Positions 52,953-61,297 of a stretch of DNA of 64,000 nt are shown one piece after another. This DNA is from Paenibacillus glycanilyticus NBRC 16618 (GTDB lineage Bacteria; Bacillota; Bacilli; Paenibacillales; Paenibacillaceae): positions 124,001 through 188,000 of the forward strand of contig NZ_BILY01000009.1 in assembly GCF_004000805.1 (NCBI RefSeq), given 5' to 3'. The position numbers were made by a program, and so were the translations under genes. Within the stretch, counting starts at the first letter, position 1; each line of letters starts with the position of its first letter. The notes below the pieces were generated by a model. That model was not told the origin of the DNA, ran no database searches, and worked only from the letters and a program-made list of their open reading frames with translations.

Positions 52953-53549
52953 GTGTTTATCATAGACATCAGCAAGTTGGGAAGTAGCGAAAGACTCTTG
53001 CTAGTGGCGATCGATCTCATCTCGGAGAGAGGCTACAATGGGGTTACCACGCAAGAGATCGCTACGGCCGCCGGCCTGAGCGAGAAGACATTGTTCCGGC
53101 ACTTCGGCAGCAAGCTGAAGCTACTTGAAGCCGCCTTCGAACGGTATCACTACGCCGAAGAGATGAGAAAGATTTTTGCGGAAAAGCTATCATGGGAGCT
53201 GGAAAAAGATCTCCTGACGATCAGCAAGACCTATCACGAGATCATGAACCGCAATCGCAAATTGCTCAAGATCAGCATCAAGGACGAAACTCAGATGTCG
53301 GGATTTAAAGAACGATTGCTTAGGCATCCTCTGCAGTTGCTCGAGTTTCTAACGAGTTACTTCAACACGATGAGCGAGAAAGGGAAGCTGCGTTTGACGG
53401 ATCCGAGGATGCAGGCTTTTACGTTCATGATGTCGCAGTACGGAGCATTTATGAACGATCTGGAAGCGGGGAGGAACTACCCGGATATCGCGCTGGAACC
53501 TTTCATCGAGGAAAGCGTCAGAATGTTTGCTAGGGCTTTAACCCCCTAG
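52953..53549 (+). CDS. TetR-family regulator
   Basis: 198 residues from GTG 52953. HTH: LVAIDLISERGYNGVTTQEIA and GLSEKTLFRHFGSKLKLL. The C-terminal domain is of the TetR_C_11-like type with Met-rich helices. A dyad TGTCAGT...ACTGACA lies at its own promoter and again just downstream before a flavoprotein remnant and an EamA transporter gene, which form its likely regulon. Confidence 0.92.
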   Translation: MFIIDISKLGSSERLLLVAIDLISERGYNGVTTQEIATAAGLSEKTLFRHFGSKLKLLEAAFERYHYAEEMRKIFAEKLSWELEKDLLTISKTYHEIMNRNRKLLKISIKDETQMSGFKERLLRHPLQLLEFLTSYFNTMSEKGKLRLTDPRMQAFTFMMSQYGAFMNDLEAGRNYPDIALEPFIEESVRMFARALTP

Positions 53550-53558
53550 CTTTTTTTT
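53529..53558 (+). terminator. Terminator overlapping the tetR stop codon
   Basis: GCTAGGG pairs with CCCTAGC, followed by eight T; the hairpin includes the TAG stop. Confidence 0.72.
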
Positions 53559-53567
53559 CAAACCATA

Positions 53568-53585
53568 TGTCAGTAAGTACTGACA
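53568..53585. promoter_or_regulatory. Second copy of the TGTCAGT dyad operator
   Basis: TGTCAGT-AAGT-ACTGACA followed by GACA, as at 52916-52933. It precedes the flavoprotein remnant and EamA transporter. Confidence 0.66.
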
Positions 53586-53606
53586 GACAACGGGGGGGGG
53601 ATTGAA

Positions 53607-53747
53607 ATGGCAGGACTAGAAAACCTGTACGATGTAGCGGTGATTGGCGGAGGACTGTCGGGTCTTACGGCCGCCGTATATCTGGCTGCAGGCATGGCAA
53701 GCGCTAAGAAAGCTGCTTTGGAGGTGATGAGCGATGAAAGGGGTTAA
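53607..53747 (+). pseudogene. Gutted FAD-dependent oxidoreductase (internal deletion)
   Basis: The 46-residue frame begins with LYDVAVIGGGLSGLTAAVYL, the dinucleotide-binding fold of FAD/NAD(P) amine-oxidase or phytoene-desaturase-like enzymes, and after AAG jumps to MASAKKAALEVMSDERG, which looks like the C-terminal end of such a protein. Several hundred residues between the two ends are missing, with frame kept. Its stop overlaps the EamA start by 14 bases, so translation coupling to EamA is retained. Confidence 0.6.
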
Positions 53748-54645
53748 ACTGGCCTACTTGCTGGCCGTCGTCAATGCCGTCGTAATTGGGATGTCGTTCC
53801 TAGTCGTCAAAAAGTCGCTTGACTACGCAAGCCCATTCGATACGTTGACTTTTCGCTTCGCCGCAGCGTTCGCCATCCTATCCATCATGGCAGCATCCGG
53901 CTTGTTCAAGTTGAACTACCGCGGCAAACCGCTATACAAATTGCTGATGTTGTCCAGTATGTATCCTCTCGGTTTTTTCACCTTGCAAACGTACGGACTG
54001 CAGTACACAACTTCCGCGGAGGGAGGAATTATTAATGCGCTTTCGCCTCTCGCGACGATGGTGCTCGCCTCCGTATTTTTGAAAGAAGCGACGTCCCGGC
54101 CGCAGAAGCTTTCCCTTATCCTGTCCGTGTCAGGCGTCGCCTTTATATTCATCATGAAGGGCAACGGAATCGGCTTCTCCAATATGAAGGGCGTGCTTCT
54201 GTTGCTGCTGGCTTGCGCGGCTCTCGCCGGATACAGCGTGCTTGCCCGTTCCGTGTCGAAATCTTTCAGCCCGGTGGAGATCAGTTATTTCATGGTAGGA
54301 ACGGGATTTGCCGCATCGCTGGTATTCTCCCTTGCTTTCCATATATCAGACGGAACGCTGAGCAGACTCACGGCACCGCTTGCGAGCATGACATTCATGA
54401 TGCTGATTCTTTGCCTCGGAGCGGTTCAAGTCGCCACGGCGCTGATGGGAAACTACATCCTGTCTCGAATCGAAGCCTCGCGAATGGGAGTATTCATCAA
54501 CTTGTCGACGGTTGTCTCCATTGCTGCCGGCGCTGGGGTCCTCGGTGAACCTGTTGCCTGGTATCATTTTATCGGTTCAGCACTTATTGTTGCCGGAGTT
54601 ATTGGAATGAATCTGCGCATACGGAAGGAAGGACTGGCCTTATGA
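53734..54645 (+). CDS. EamA/DMT-family transporter
   Basis: 303 residues behind GGAGGTGAT. Ten membrane helices in two EamA halves; SAEGGIINALSPLATMVLAS and IEASRMGVFINLSTVVSIAAG are the conserved mid-helix signatures. Exports or imports a metabolite. It overlaps the flavoprotein remnant and shares the TetR-type operator at 53568. Confidence 0.93.
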   Translation: MKGVKLAYLLAVVNAVVIGMSFLVVKKSLDYASPFDTLTFRFAAAFAILSIMAASGLFKLNYRGKPLYKLLMLSSMYPLGFFTLQTYGLQYTTSAEGGIINALSPLATMVLASVFLKEATSRPQKLSLILSVSGVAFIFIMKGNGIGFSNMKGVLLLLLACAALAGYSVLARSVSKSFSPVEISYFMVGTGFAASLVFSLAFHISDGTLSRLTAPLASMTFMMLILCLGAVQVATALMGNYILSRIEASRMGVFINLSTVVSIAAGAGVLGEPVAWYHFIGSALIVAGVIGMNLRIRKEGLAL

Positions 54646-54682
54646 TCAAAGGCTCCGCTATAGCGGAGCCTTTGATCATAAG
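54639..54682. terminator. Perfect 44-bp palindrome, two-way terminator
   Basis: CTTATGATCAAAGGCTCCGC with TA at the centre and the exact complement to the right; 22 base pairs with no spacer. It includes the EamA stop codon and ends 12 bases before the end of the convergent LysM gene. Confidence 0.85.
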
Positions 54683-54693
54683 ATTTCGATGAC

Positions 54694-55722
54694 CTAAGCC
54701 TTTGGAATTTTCAGCACCATGCCGGCTTTCACATCATCCATATTATCAATATGATTGTAATCCGCGATGAACTTTACATATTTGTCGGAGCCGTAATAGA
54801 TTTTGGAGATGCTGTAGAGCGTCTCACCACTCTTTACGGTATGAACGGATGTCTTCAAGGAAGGAATGATGAGGTTGGTGCCAGCTTTCAAGCCTGCATT
54901 TTTATCAAGCTTATTTTCTTTCGCGATATAATCCACATATTCCACCGATTTGTAGAACATTCTGGAAACCTCCGACAGCGTGTCGCCTGCTTGGATTAGA
55001 TAGGTAGCGGGCAAGTGTATTTTCGAATAGTCTTTAGTTCCTTGCTGGGCTCCATTAATCGAGCCGTTTGTTGAGGACAAGGCGGGGATCTTAAGATGAT
55101 CTCCGGCTTTCATATCATTAATAAACAAGATATGGTTATACTCTGCAAGCAGCGTATAATACTCCTTAGATTGATAAAACTTCTCTGATATCATTCTTAG
55201 CGTGTCGCCTTTTTGAACCACATAGGTGGTTGGAAGCTTAACCGTTTTAGCGGGGGCTTCCGTTGATTTATTGCCATAATCCTTATTTTCTTGCATAGGT
55301 TTTTCTGTCTGTGCAGGCTTAGGCGTCTCCGTTGGCGTATCGCTTTCACTGACCGGTGTGTTGGATGCAAGAGGAGCAGGTTTCTCTATCAAATCATTGG
55401 AAGCAGGCTCTTGTTCGTCTTCACTGTTAACGGTTCCGGCGGGGCTGGGGTCATCTTCCGATAGCTCGTTTCCGCCATTTCCATTATTAAGGGAATCCGA
55501 ATCAGCTGGCTTGCTAATACTGCTCTGCCCATTGGCTTGCTCGGCATTCTCGGCAGCTAGCGGAAGTTTAGAGTCAACTTTATTCGTATATTTCCCATAA
55601 ATTACTCCGCAAATGCCAATAAGAATGATGACTATCGCCAGATAGATGATGAGATTTGTTTGTTTTAAAGATACCAATCTGCCTTTGGAATGTTTGCTGC
55701 TGCGTGTTGTTCTCTTATCCAA
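54694..55722 (-). CDS. Membrane-anchored protein with three LysM domains
   Basis: 342 residues. A membrane helix near residues 24-43 follows a basic N-terminus (type II anchor). A long Ser/Pro/Glu-rich linker (about 55-165) leads to three LysM modules starting TYVVQKGDTLRMIS, TYLIQAGDTLSEVS and VHTVKSGETLYSIS. LysM binds peptidoglycan or chitin-like glycans. No catalytic domain is present, so it is a wall-binding or scaffold protein. Divergent from an amidase gene. Confidence 0.9.
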   Translation of the reverse strand: MDKRTTRSSKHSKGRLVSLKQTNLIIYLAIVIILIGICGVIYGKYTNKVDSKLPLAAENAEQANGQSSISKPADSDSLNNGNGGNELSEDDPSPAGTVNSEDEQEPASNDLIEKPAPLASNTPVSESDTPTETPKPAQTEKPMQENKDYGNKSTEAPAKTVKLPTTYVVQKGDTLRMISEKFYQSKEYYTLLAEYNHILFINDMKAGDHLKIPALSSTNGSINGAQQGTKDYSKIHLPATYLIQAGDTLSEVSRMFYKSVEYVDYIAKENKLDKNAGLKAGTNLIIPSLKTSVHTVKSGETLYSISKIYYGSDKYVKFIADYNHIDNMDDVKAGMVLKIPKA

Positions 55723-55977
55723 AACGTAATCTTCTCCTTTATTACAAATTTAAACCTATTCTATCGGACTTATTAACCTCTGTGGAATGGGCCTTAATAG
55801 CCAATTCATTCTCAACGAGCATGTACACCGATTGAAGAGTAATCCTATTTAGAAAATCTAGTTCTTTGGTGGCGTATGAGAATGCGGGTTAATATAGGTC
55901 TGCACGAATCTAGTAAATTCAGGTATAATAGTAAGCCTACATAACCTAAGAATATTAAAGGAGACTTATAGGCTTAT

Positions 55978-57081
55978 ATGAAAAAAATTGTATACCTGAC
56001 AATTTTGATCTGTGGGTTGATTAGTATTTCCGGTTATATGCCAAACCGGGCGGAAGCAAGCGGTAGTTATACGGCCAAGGTATACACCGACTCCTTGAAT
56101 GTCCGGAGCGAGCCATCGGGTGATTCGTTGATTGTAGGCGGTTTGAAGAATGGCGATATTGTCACCGTTTCAGCGGAAGAGTACGGCTGGCTGCGCATCA
56201 AGTCGAACCGCGTCTCCGGTTGGGTGGCAGGACATTATTTGAAGAAAGTCAATGCCGTTACGGCACCAGCGACAGATCAAGATGACAGCGTGAAGAAGAG
56301 CTCTGCAGCCGCACGTGCGACTGTGCTGGCCGATGGGCTTCGGCTCAGGGCAGGCGCCGGATTAGATCATGAAATTCTAGGATATCTAACAAAAGGTGAG
56401 ACTGTTACGATAATAGACAACCGGGAAGGATGGGCTCGGGTCAAGACTCTGGATAAGCAACTCGGCTGGGTATCGGATCGTTATATCGCGAAAGGCGAAA
56501 CACAAACGGCGGCGGTTGCATCGGGAAAATCGAAGAGCCTCAAGGGGAAAGTAATCGTAATCGACCCCGGTCACGGCGGAGACGATCCCGGAATGATCGG
56601 AACTACATATGAAACGATTGAGAAAAAGCTTAATTTGAGCACTTCCTTCTACCTAGAGAACGAGCTTCGCAGCCGCGGAGCGCGCGTCCTCATGACAAGA
56701 ACGAAGAATGAGGAGAAGCCCGGGCTTTCCGATAGGGTCAGGATAAGCGAATCCGCCGGTGCGGACGCATTCGTCAGCATCCATTATAATTCTTCGGAGA
56801 AAAACACGTCCGGCATACTTACCTTCTATTATTCGAATACAAAAGATCGGCCGTTGGCCCGTGCCATAGAAAACAGGCTTGCGGATGGTATCGGCTTGAA
56901 GAGCAACGGGATATCATACGGCAATCTTCACGTTTTGCGGGAAAATGATACGGTATCCACACTCGTAGAGCTCGGCTTCTTGTCCAACGCATATGATGAA
57001 TCCATCGTCCGCGGCTCCGACTATCAGAAAATAGCAGCCAAAGCAATTGCGAAGGGGCTTGAGGATTACTTCAGCAGGTAA
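55978..57081 (+). CDS. N-acetylmuramoyl-L-alanine amidase (Amidase_3) with two SH3b domains
   Basis: 367 residues: signal peptide to about residue 27 (ending RAEASG), SH3b domains at about 32-90 (SLNVRSEPSGDSLIVGG) and 105-165 (GLRLRAGAGLDHEILGY), and a zinc amidase from about 188. Zinc and catalytic residues: His in VIDPGHGGDDPG, Glu in YETIEKKLNL, His in SIHYNSS and Glu in VELGFLSN. It cleaves peptide side chains from peptidoglycan outside the cell. Confidence 0.94.
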   Translation: MKKIVYLTILICGLISISGYMPNRAEASGSYTAKVYTDSLNVRSEPSGDSLIVGGLKNGDIVTVSAEEYGWLRIKSNRVSGWVAGHYLKKVNAVTAPATDQDDSVKKSSAAARATVLADGLRLRAGAGLDHEILGYLTKGETVTIIDNREGWARVKTLDKQLGWVSDRYIAKGETQTAAVASGKSKSLKGKVIVIDPGHGGDDPGMIGTTYETIEKKLNLSTSFYLENELRSRGARVLMTRTKNEEKPGLSDRVRISESAGADAFVSIHYNSSEKNTSGILTFYYSNTKDRPLARAIENRLADGIGLKSNGISYGNLHVLRENDTVSTLVELGFLSNAYDESIVRGSDYQKIAAKAIAKGLEDYFSR

Positions 57082-57173
57082 CTGAGTGGTTCGTACTCCT
57101 CGTTCCTGCAGCCTGGTTTATTTTCCACTTATGTATGTACAGAAATCATACCAAACTTCGTTAATCCCCCTAC

Positions 57174-57233
57174 AAAACGGTGGCCTTCATACAAGGCTGC
57201 CGTTTTTTGAAATAAAGGGCAGTTTAACGCAAC
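57174..57233 (+). repeat. Interspersed hairpin repeat, copy I
   Basis: AAAACGGTGGCCTT pairs with AAGGCTGCCGTTTT (one wobble), then TT and AATAAAGGGCAGTTTAACGC with AAC. The hairpin would terminate the amidase transcript. Confidence 0.66.
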
Positions 57234-57298
57234 TATCCAAGTATTGGAAGCGTAAAATGTGTCGTATAGTTTTTCTGAGAAAGAAGAGGGGGAAGGAA

Positions 57299-57327
57299 CC
57301 TCCCTTCGGGAAGATCGTTAAGGGAGG
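57299..57327 (+). promoter_or_regulatory. Hairpin sequestering the sigma-factor ribosome binding site
   Basis: CCTCCCTT (57299-57306) is exactly complementary to AAGGGAGG (57320-57327), the Shine-Dalgarno of the following gene. In the mRNA an eight-pair hairpin with a 13-base loop would hide the site. Confidence 0.45.
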
Positions 57328-57332
57328 CCGAG

Positions 57333-58289
57333 ATGAACGAAACCGTATTTGACGAACCATTATTTGCAAGCCTGAGGCCGGGCTTAACCTCGTTCTGTTA
57401 CCGAATGTTAGGCTCCATGGACGATGCGGATGATGCCGTACAGGAGACGAGTATTCGGGTCTGGCAGAGCTGGAGCACGTTCAGACAGGATTCCTCATTC
57501 AAAACTTGGGTCTATCGGATTGCCTCCAACCTGTGCTTGGACAAGCTGAGACAATCCAAACGCCGCGCGCTTCCCGTTGACCTGTTCGATCCGGCCGTCT
57601 CCATCGTCGAGCCGCGCGAAACGCTGCCGGACTCTGCCTGGATCTGGCCGTCTTCCGACTTTGGGGGCAATCCGGAAGATCTGCTCCTCCGCAGGGATAC
57701 TCTTCAACTGTGCTTCATCGCTCTCCTGCAGACCTTGCCTCCGCGACAGCGCGCGGTACTCATTTTGAAGGATGTATTTGAATGGTCCTCCAAGCAGATC
57801 GCGGAAACGTTGGCGATGTCGCCGGCAGCGGTGAACAGCGCCTTGCAAAGAGCCCAAGAGACGATGGACCGGGCGCAGCTTCGCTCGGATGAGCTCAGCA
57901 GCATGGACGTTCAACCGGAGCAGCAGCTGCTGTCCCGATATGTGGAAGCCTTCGAGCAATTCGATATTGCTGCGCTCGTCGCGTTGTTTCACGAGGAAGG
58001 ATGCATGTCGATGCCGCCCTTCGAGATGTGGATCCGCGGCAAGGAAGATTTGTCCGCCTTCTATTCGCTTACTCGTTGGCATTGCGAAGGTTCGCGATTT
58101 GTGCCTATTACGGTGAATGGCGGTTACCCGGCGTTGGCCCAGTATATGCCGGACAAAGAGGGCCCTGGCTTGATACCCTGGGGCATCCACGTCATCGAAA
58201 CCAAAGAAAATCAAATCCTGCATGTTCAAAACTTCATTCATACGCCATTATTTTCACGATTTGGGCTGCCTGAGCGAATTGACCGATGA
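57333..58289 (+). CDS. ECF sigma factor with SnoaL-like C-terminal domain
   Basis: 318 residues behind AAGGGAGG. Sigma region 2 (FCYRMLGSMDDADDAVQETSI, split at MDDADD) and region 4 (LPPRQRAVLILKDVFEWSS, IAETLAMSPAAVNSALQRA) frame a 60-residue linker. Residues about 195-318 are a SnoaL/NTF2-like domain (SRYVEAFEQFDIAALVALF), as in the SigX5/SigJ-type groups that have no classical anti-sigma factor. The tail is thought to modulate activity. The next gene, an SRPBCC protein, is a probable target. Confidence 0.92.
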   Translation: MNETVFDEPLFASLRPGLTSFCYRMLGSMDDADDAVQETSIRVWQSWSTFRQDSSFKTWVYRIASNLCLDKLRQSKRRALPVDLFDPAVSIVEPRETLPDSAWIWPSSDFGGNPEDLLLRRDTLQLCFIALLQTLPPRQRAVLILKDVFEWSSKQIAETLAMSPAAVNSALQRAQETMDRAQLRSDELSSMDVQPEQQLLSRYVEAFEQFDIAALVALFHEEGCMSMPPFEMWIRGKEDLSAFYSLTRWHCEGSRFVPITVNGGYPALAQYMPDKEGPGLIPWGIHVIETKENQILHVQNFIHTPLFSRFGLPERIDR

Positions 58290-58365
58290 ATTTCGTCATT
58301 GGGTTACGTCTATAGCATTGAGAATCACCAAACAACGAATATCATGAGAGAGGTGTCTATTTAAG

Positions 58366-58791
58366 ATGGAAACGAGTCAACCGACGAAAGTAACCGTGCA
58401 AGCCGTCATTCAAGCCCCTGTCGAGAAGGTATGGCGCTATTGGACCGAGCCGGATCACATCACGAAGTGGAATCAAGCATCCCAGGACTGGCATGCGCCG
58501 AGAGCCGAAAACGATCTGCGGGTCGGCGGCAAGTTTCTGACACGGATGGAAGCGAAGGATGGCAGCATGGGCTTTGATTTTGGCGGCGTCTACGATGTCG
58601 TGAATCGGTATGAGGCGATCGGCTACACCATGGAAGATGGAAGAAGAGTGGATATTGCTTTCGTCGATCAAGGGAATGAAACGAAGGTCATTGAAACGTT
58701 CGACGCGGAAAGCTCCAATCCCGTCGAGTTCCAGCAAGCAGGTTGGGAAGCGATCATGGACAATTTCAAAGCCTATACCGAACAAAACTAA
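58366..58791 (+). CDS. SRPBCC/AHSA1-family protein
   Basis: 141 residues behind AGAGAGGTG. START-like fold with VTVQAVIQAPVEKVWRYWTE and the C-terminal FQQAGWEAIMDNFKAY helix typical of AHSA1-domain proteins (YndB/CalC-like). These bind hydrophobic ligands in a deep pocket. Follows the ECF sigma gene by 76 bases. Confidence 0.92.
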   Translation: METSQPTKVTVQAVIQAPVEKVWRYWTEPDHITKWNQASQDWHAPRAENDLRVGGKFLTRMEAKDGSMGFDFGGVYDVVNRYEAIGYTMEDGRRVDIAFVDQGNETKVIETFDAESSNPVEFQQAGWEAIMDNFKAYTEQN

Positions 58792-58805
58792 TCATCAAGA
58801 AGAAA

Positions 58806-58836
58806 ACGCCGGGGAAGATGCCCGGCGTCTTTCTTT
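58806..58836 (+). terminator. Terminator after the SRPBCC gene
   Basis: ACGCCGGG-GAAGATG-CCCGGCGT, eight pairs, then CTTTCTTTT. It may also separate the convergent VOC gene. Confidence 0.75.
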
Positions 58837-58870
58837 TAGAACCCTGGTACGAGCGTGCTCTCCGTTAGCC

Positions 58871-59287
58871 TTAACCTTGTGCCGCATCCATGTTCATGCA
58901 GTTGATGGCCCACAGATGACCGTCCAAGTCCACGAAGCCCCAATGATACATGGACCCATGATATTCAGGTTCAGCGTGCAATTTCCCGCCCAAGGAGACT
59001 GCGGTATTTACGATTTCATCGACTTTTTCGCGGCTCTCGAAAGCCAATGCGATCGTCATCTGCGCATACTTGCTCGTATCGACGGACTGCTTCTCCGTTA
59101 GCGTATTAAAGAATGCTTGATTGATCAGCATGACCTGCAGGTTGTCGCCGATTACGATGGCTACCGAATTCTCGTTATCGGGGAATTGCGGGTTGAGTTC
59201 GAATCCGAGTCCGGTGAAGAACGTTTTCGATTGTTCAACGTTCTTTACAGGCAGGTTAAAGCTCGTGAATGCGGACGTTAATGCCAT
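58871..59287 (-). CDS. VOC-superfamily (glyoxalase/bleomycin-resistance fold) protein
   Basis: ATG 59287 after AGAGGTG gives 138 residues. FNLPVKNVEQSKTFFTGLGF opens the first beta-alpha-beta-beta-beta unit, and GFVDLDGHLWAIN closes the second with a metal-ligand-like DxxGHxW. Many such proteins have no known substrate; they often accompany SigJ-type ECF factors and AHSA1 proteins, as here. Confidence 0.92.
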   Translation of the reverse strand: MALTSAFTSFNLPVKNVEQSKTFFTGLGFELNPQFPDNENSVAIVIGDNLQVMLINQAFFNTLTEKQSVDTSKYAQMTIALAFESREKVDEIVNTAVSLGGKLHAEPEYHGSMYHWGFVDLDGHLWAINCMNMDAAQG

Positions 59288-59396
59288 TTTCAAAACACCT
59301 CTTCGTCAAATTGGTTTGTGTTCATTTAAGCCTTCGTTTATATAGACGACAGCCGATCCGGGAATTCATCGGTCTCATGGATAAGGAAGTGTAATC

Positions 59397-59714
59397 ATGT
59401 TCAAGTTTATGCCAAAAATTTTCAGTGTTGTAATTCTGGTTGGAATGCTTGCATCTTGCGGTACCACTAGCACGACCGTTGGGTTAATTAAAGTTGTTGA
59501 TAAAGAGCAACCAGAGAGGGACTCATACTGGATTAAAGTCGAAGATTTAGGTAATCATCCCGAGGAAGTCCGGCTTAAAGTGAATAATGAAAATACATGG
59601 AATCTGATATTAATAGGTGAGCTTTACGCTGTATCATACGATTTTAAAACAAAAGACGAGAACAAACACACCGGGAAGCTAACATCAATAAGACTGGCTG
59701 CTCAGCCTAAATGA
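59397..59714 (+). CDS. Small hypothetical lipoprotein
   Basis: 105 residues behind AAGGAAG. Signal peptide with lipobox GMLASCGT, then a short beta-rich domain (SYWIKVEDLGNHPEEVRLKV split at GNHPE). Family not recognised. Convergent with the SDR gene, 13 bases between stops. Confidence 0.7.
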   Translation: MFKFMPKIFSVVILVGMLASCGTTSTTVGLIKVVDKEQPERDSYWIKVEDLGNHPEEVRLKVNNENTWNLILIGELYAVSYDFKTKDENKHTGKLTSIRLAAQPK

Positions 59715-59727
59715 TTAGATACAATAG

Positions 59728-60579
59728 CTAAGACACGAGAAATTCGTATTCGTAAATCGCTTGAATCCTTTCCAGAACGTTCCGCGCCTGGTCTTTAAAC
59801 TTTAATTCCGCAACCCGTCCTTTCAGCAAAAACACGCCGCTCTCATGATGGTGTTCCCCGAGAGCACCTTCGTACAGCTTATTGGCGCCGAGGGTAGGAG
59901 GCGAGAAAAATAGCTTCATCAATACTTCAACCACAACGGGCAGTCCGGATTGTTTCCCTTTTCTTATCGTATTGTTGCCACCCGGGTCAACGCTGCGGAT
60001 CTTGATGTCGTCCTTGGCGAGCTGCGATGCCACGGCCTCAGTCCATAGCGAAAGAGCTAGCTTCGAGGTCGCGTAAGGACCAAGCAGCTTGCGAAAGGTT
60101 TTGGGATGCTCCAGGACTTCGATCGAAAATTGTTTTGTAAATTTAAGAGCGGAGGATGAGGTATTGATTACCGTTTTTAAACGGCTATTTTTCAGGAGTT
60201 CCTTCAATTCCATCAGAATAATATAAGGAACGACCGTCATCAACTCATAATGCTTCTCGCGCCCTTGTTTCGAATAGCTCAGCTCGGGAAAGGATCCTCC
60301 GGCGTTATTGAATAAAATATCGATCCGCCGCTCCTTGCTTTTAATCTCTTCCAAAGTAAGTCTCAAGCTTGCGAAGTCGGCAAGATCATCCGTTTTATAA
60401 ATACGAAGCGCTCCGTTCTTGACCGCATTGTGGATGCTCATATCGTCGGCAGGAAAGTCAGAACGGTTTACAGCAACCACATGCCAGTTCTCCGACAGTA
60501 ATTTCCGTGTGAGCTCCAACCCGATCCCGGCGCTTGCGCCTGTAATCAATGCGATATGTTCATGCTGGTGCTTGTTCAT
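59728..60579 (-). CDS. Short-chain dehydrogenase/reductase
   Basis: ATG 60579 follows AAGGAGATG and gives 283 residues. Cofactor loop TGASAGIG, NNAG at 91-94, catalytic Ser141-143, Tyr169 and Lys173 (GPYATSKLAL). The position of its promoter, a MerR-type 19-base spacer with a dyad, and the divergent merR gene show MerR control. Substrate unknown, perhaps an aldehyde or ketone. Confidence 0.92.
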   Translation of the reverse strand: MNKHQHEHIALITGASAGIGLELTRKLLSENWHVVAVNRSDFPADDMSIHNAVKNGALRIYKTDDLADFASLRLTLEEIKSKERRIDILFNNAGGSFPELSYSKQGREKHYELMTVVPYIILMELKELLKNSRLKTVINTSSSALKFTKQFSIEVLEHPKTFRKLLGPYATSKLALSLWTEAVASQLAKDDIKIRSVDPGGNNTIRKGKQSGLPVVVEVLMKLFFSPPTLGANKLYEGALGEHHHESGVFLLKGRVAELKFKDQARNVLERIQAIYEYEFLVS

Positions 60580-60624
60580 TGTGCATCTCCTTTTTATATC
60601 GGGATATTTGATTCGATAGCGCAA

Positions 60625-60655
60625 ATTCTATAACTTGAAGTCGACTCCAAGTCAA
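60625..60655 (-). promoter_or_regulatory. MerR-type promoter of the SDR gene
   Basis: Minus strand: TTGACT, 19 bases, TAGAAT. CTTGACTTGGAGTCGACTTC forms the dyad CTTGA-CTTGGAGTCGACTTCAAG across the -35 and spacer, the canonical MerR arrangement. Confidence 0.62.
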
Positions 60656-60691
60656 GATGCGAATATAATGTTTTTTCCAAGGATAATTGGT

Positions 60692-60722
60692 TTGACTTGG
60701 AGCGAGCCTCAAGATGTATAAT
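60692..60722 (+). promoter_or_regulatory. MerR-type promoter of merR itself
   Basis: TTGACT, 19 bases, TATAAT, with a degenerate dyad CTTGGAGCGAGCCTCAAG. Both divergent promoters share the long spacer, so the regulator may drive its own gene as well. Confidence 0.6.
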
Positions 60723-60757
60723 GTACAAAAATTAATCAATTTTGGGGAGGGAACGGG

Positions 60758-61246
60758 ATGAAGGAAGAGCAACGTTTTACGATAAAACAAACCGCCGAGC
60801 AAACGGGAATTACTGAGGATACAATCCGTTATTACGAAAAGATCGCGCTGCTGCCTCGCGCAGAGCGGAAGGATAACGGGCACCGCATCTACCGGCAGGA
60901 GGACATCGATACGATCCGGCTGATAGCATGCCTGAAAAAAACGGGGATGCCGTTAGAGGAAATTCGGCCTTTCTTGGAAGTCTCAGTTGATACTGATCCC
61001 GCGGAATATCCCGAGCTTGTGGAACTCCTAAGAAGTCATCGTGAAAATATTGTCAGCCAGATTACTTCACTGCAGCAAGTTGTAGATTTTATCGATATGA
61101 AGCTGGATGAAGGGAAATATAGACGGGATTGTTCGGATGAAGAGAACGTATGGGTTGAACCGAAATCAAAGCCTGTTTCACCCGGCGAGATGAGGTATTT
61201 TTCCGTATCGGCCAAAACGGGCAAGTCACAGGCCTCCGCCAAATAA
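60758..61246 (+). CDS. MerR-family regulator
   Basis: 162 residues behind GGGGAGGGAAC. FTIKQTAEQTGITEDTIRYY and GHRIYRQEDIDTIRLIACL are the winged helix; a coiled coil follows to about residue 125 and a polar tail of 35 residues ends the protein. Cysteines in IACLKK and RRDCSDEE are candidate sensors. It regulates the divergent SDR gene by the evidence of the promoter. Confidence 0.94.
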   Translation: MKEEQRFTIKQTAEQTGITEDTIRYYEKIALLPRAERKDNGHRIYRQEDIDTIRLIACLKKTGMPLEEIRPFLEVSVDTDPAEYPELVELLRSHRENIVSQITSLQQVVDFIDMKLDEGKYRRDCSDEENVWVEPKSKPVSPGEMRYFSVSAKTGKSQASAK

Positions 61247-61297
61247 GCTCGTCATAACAGGAACGGCTGCTTCTCACGTAGACAACTTTAGTCCATT

